NCBI RefSeq assembly: GCF_019703515.2
Contig: NC_059373.1
Span: forward strand, 19,864,281 to 19,928,280
Direction: 5' to 3'
Length of the DNA stretch: 64,000 nt
From: Myxocyprinus asiaticus
Taxonomy: Eukaryota > Chordata > Actinopteri > Cypriniformes > Catostomidae
The position numbers and the translations under genes are program-made. Shown one piece after another: positions 63,527-64,000 of the stretch. Under the pieces are notes generated by a model that was not told the origin of the DNA, ran no database searches, and was given only the letters and a program-made list of their open reading frames with translations. Numbering within the stretch: the first letter of the stretch is position 1; each line of letters starts with the position of its first letter.

Positions 63527-64000
63527 CACTATATTGCCAAAAGTATTCGCTCACCCATCCAAATAATTGAATTCAGGTGTTCAATCACTTCCATGGCCAC
63601 AGGTGTATAAAATGAAGCACCTAGGCATGCAGACTGCTTCTACAAACATTTGTGAAAGAATGGGCCGCTCTCAGGAGCTCAGTGAATTCCAGCGTGGTAC
63701 TGTGATAGGATGCCACCTGTGCAACAAGTCCAGTCGTGAAATTTCCTCGCTACTAAATATTCCACAGTCAACTGTCAGTGGTATTATAACAAAGTGGAAG
63801 TGATTGGGAATGACAGCAACTCAGCCACGAAGTGATAGGCCACGTAAAATGACAGAGCGGGGTCAGCGGATGCTGAGGTGCATAGTGCGCAGAGGTCGCC
63901 AACTTTCTGCAGAGTCAATCGCTACAGACCTCCAAAGTTCATGTGGCCTTCAGATTAGCTCAAGAACAGTGCGTAGAGAGCTTCGTGGAATGGGTTTCCA
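63527..64000 (+). mobile_element. Tc1 element, sixth family, cut by window edge
   Basis: Starts 'cactatattgccaaaagtat' after TA and carries a transposase start on the plus strand. The right half is outside the window. It lies in casd1 intron 1. Confidence 0.8.
63660..64000 (+). pseudogene. Tc1 transposase N-terminal part, one stop
   Basis: Reads MGRSQELSEFQRGTVIGCHL, SSREISSLLNIPQSTVSGII and TKWK, then TGA at 63801-63803 where relatives have an Arg codon. It continues in the same frame with TATQPRSDRPRKMTERGQRM and RRGRQLSAESIATDLQSSCG to the edge. This is the paired-like DNA-binding half; the DDE core is not visible. Confidence 0.8.

Overview
The window is vertebrate DNA from a teleost fish, most likely a cyprinid. 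This is inferred from spliced genes with vertebrate-type exons, several Tc1/mariner families (including Sleeping Beauty-like ends), a DIRS-type retroelement, tRNA-derived SINEs and many palindromic MITEs with TTAA at both ends. No prokaryotic features are present.

Three protein-coding genes are recognised. ppp1r9a (neurabin-1) runs on the minus strand. Its first coding exon is at 26100-27455, and everything to the left (1-26099) looks like its large first coding intron, filled with transposons. sgce (epsilon-sarcoglycan) runs on the plus strand and is complete, with eleven coding exons from 31860 to 50154 that give a 414-residue protein. casd1 (sialic acid O-acetyltransferase) runs on the minus strand, with seventeen coding exons from 62658 down to 53515. 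Its first coding exon lies beyond the right edge. sgce and casd1 are convergent, and sgce and ppp1r9a are head to head. This is the CASD1-SGCE-(PEG10)-PPP1R9A order of the imprinted cluster on human chromosome 7, but no PEG10-like gene is visible between sgce and ppp1r9a.

Layout: 1-26099 is the intron of ppp1r9a. It holds a near-complete Tc1 element with an open 345-codon transposase (992-2569), a decayed Tc1 (2586-3988), a broken hAT/KIAA1586-like gene (4246-6609) bordered by repeated sequence, a decayed DIRS element (about 12817-17640) carrying a Tc1 insertion, a SINE and nested MITEs. 26100-31859 holds the ppp1r9a coding exon, its upstream region and the CpG-rich start of sgce. 31860-50154 is sgce, whose introns carry three further Tc1-type elements and several MITEs. 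50155-53514 is the tail-to-tail interval. 53515-64000 is casd1, with MITEs, a SINE and, at the right edge, the start of another Tc1 element.

Functionally, SGCE is a membrane glycoprotein of the dystrophin-associated complex, CASD1 acetylates CMP-sialic acid in the Golgi, and neurabin-1 is an actin- and PP1-binding scaffold. They are neighbours by ancient synteny, not an operon-like pathway. I did not find a clearly new biological system. The most useful leads are a phase-matched candidate cassette exon in sgce, two Tc1 copies sharing what looks like the same catalytic-core deletion, a GC-AG intron in casd1, a 143-bp direct duplication at the 3' part of sgce, and the tandem repeats around the hAT-derived relic.
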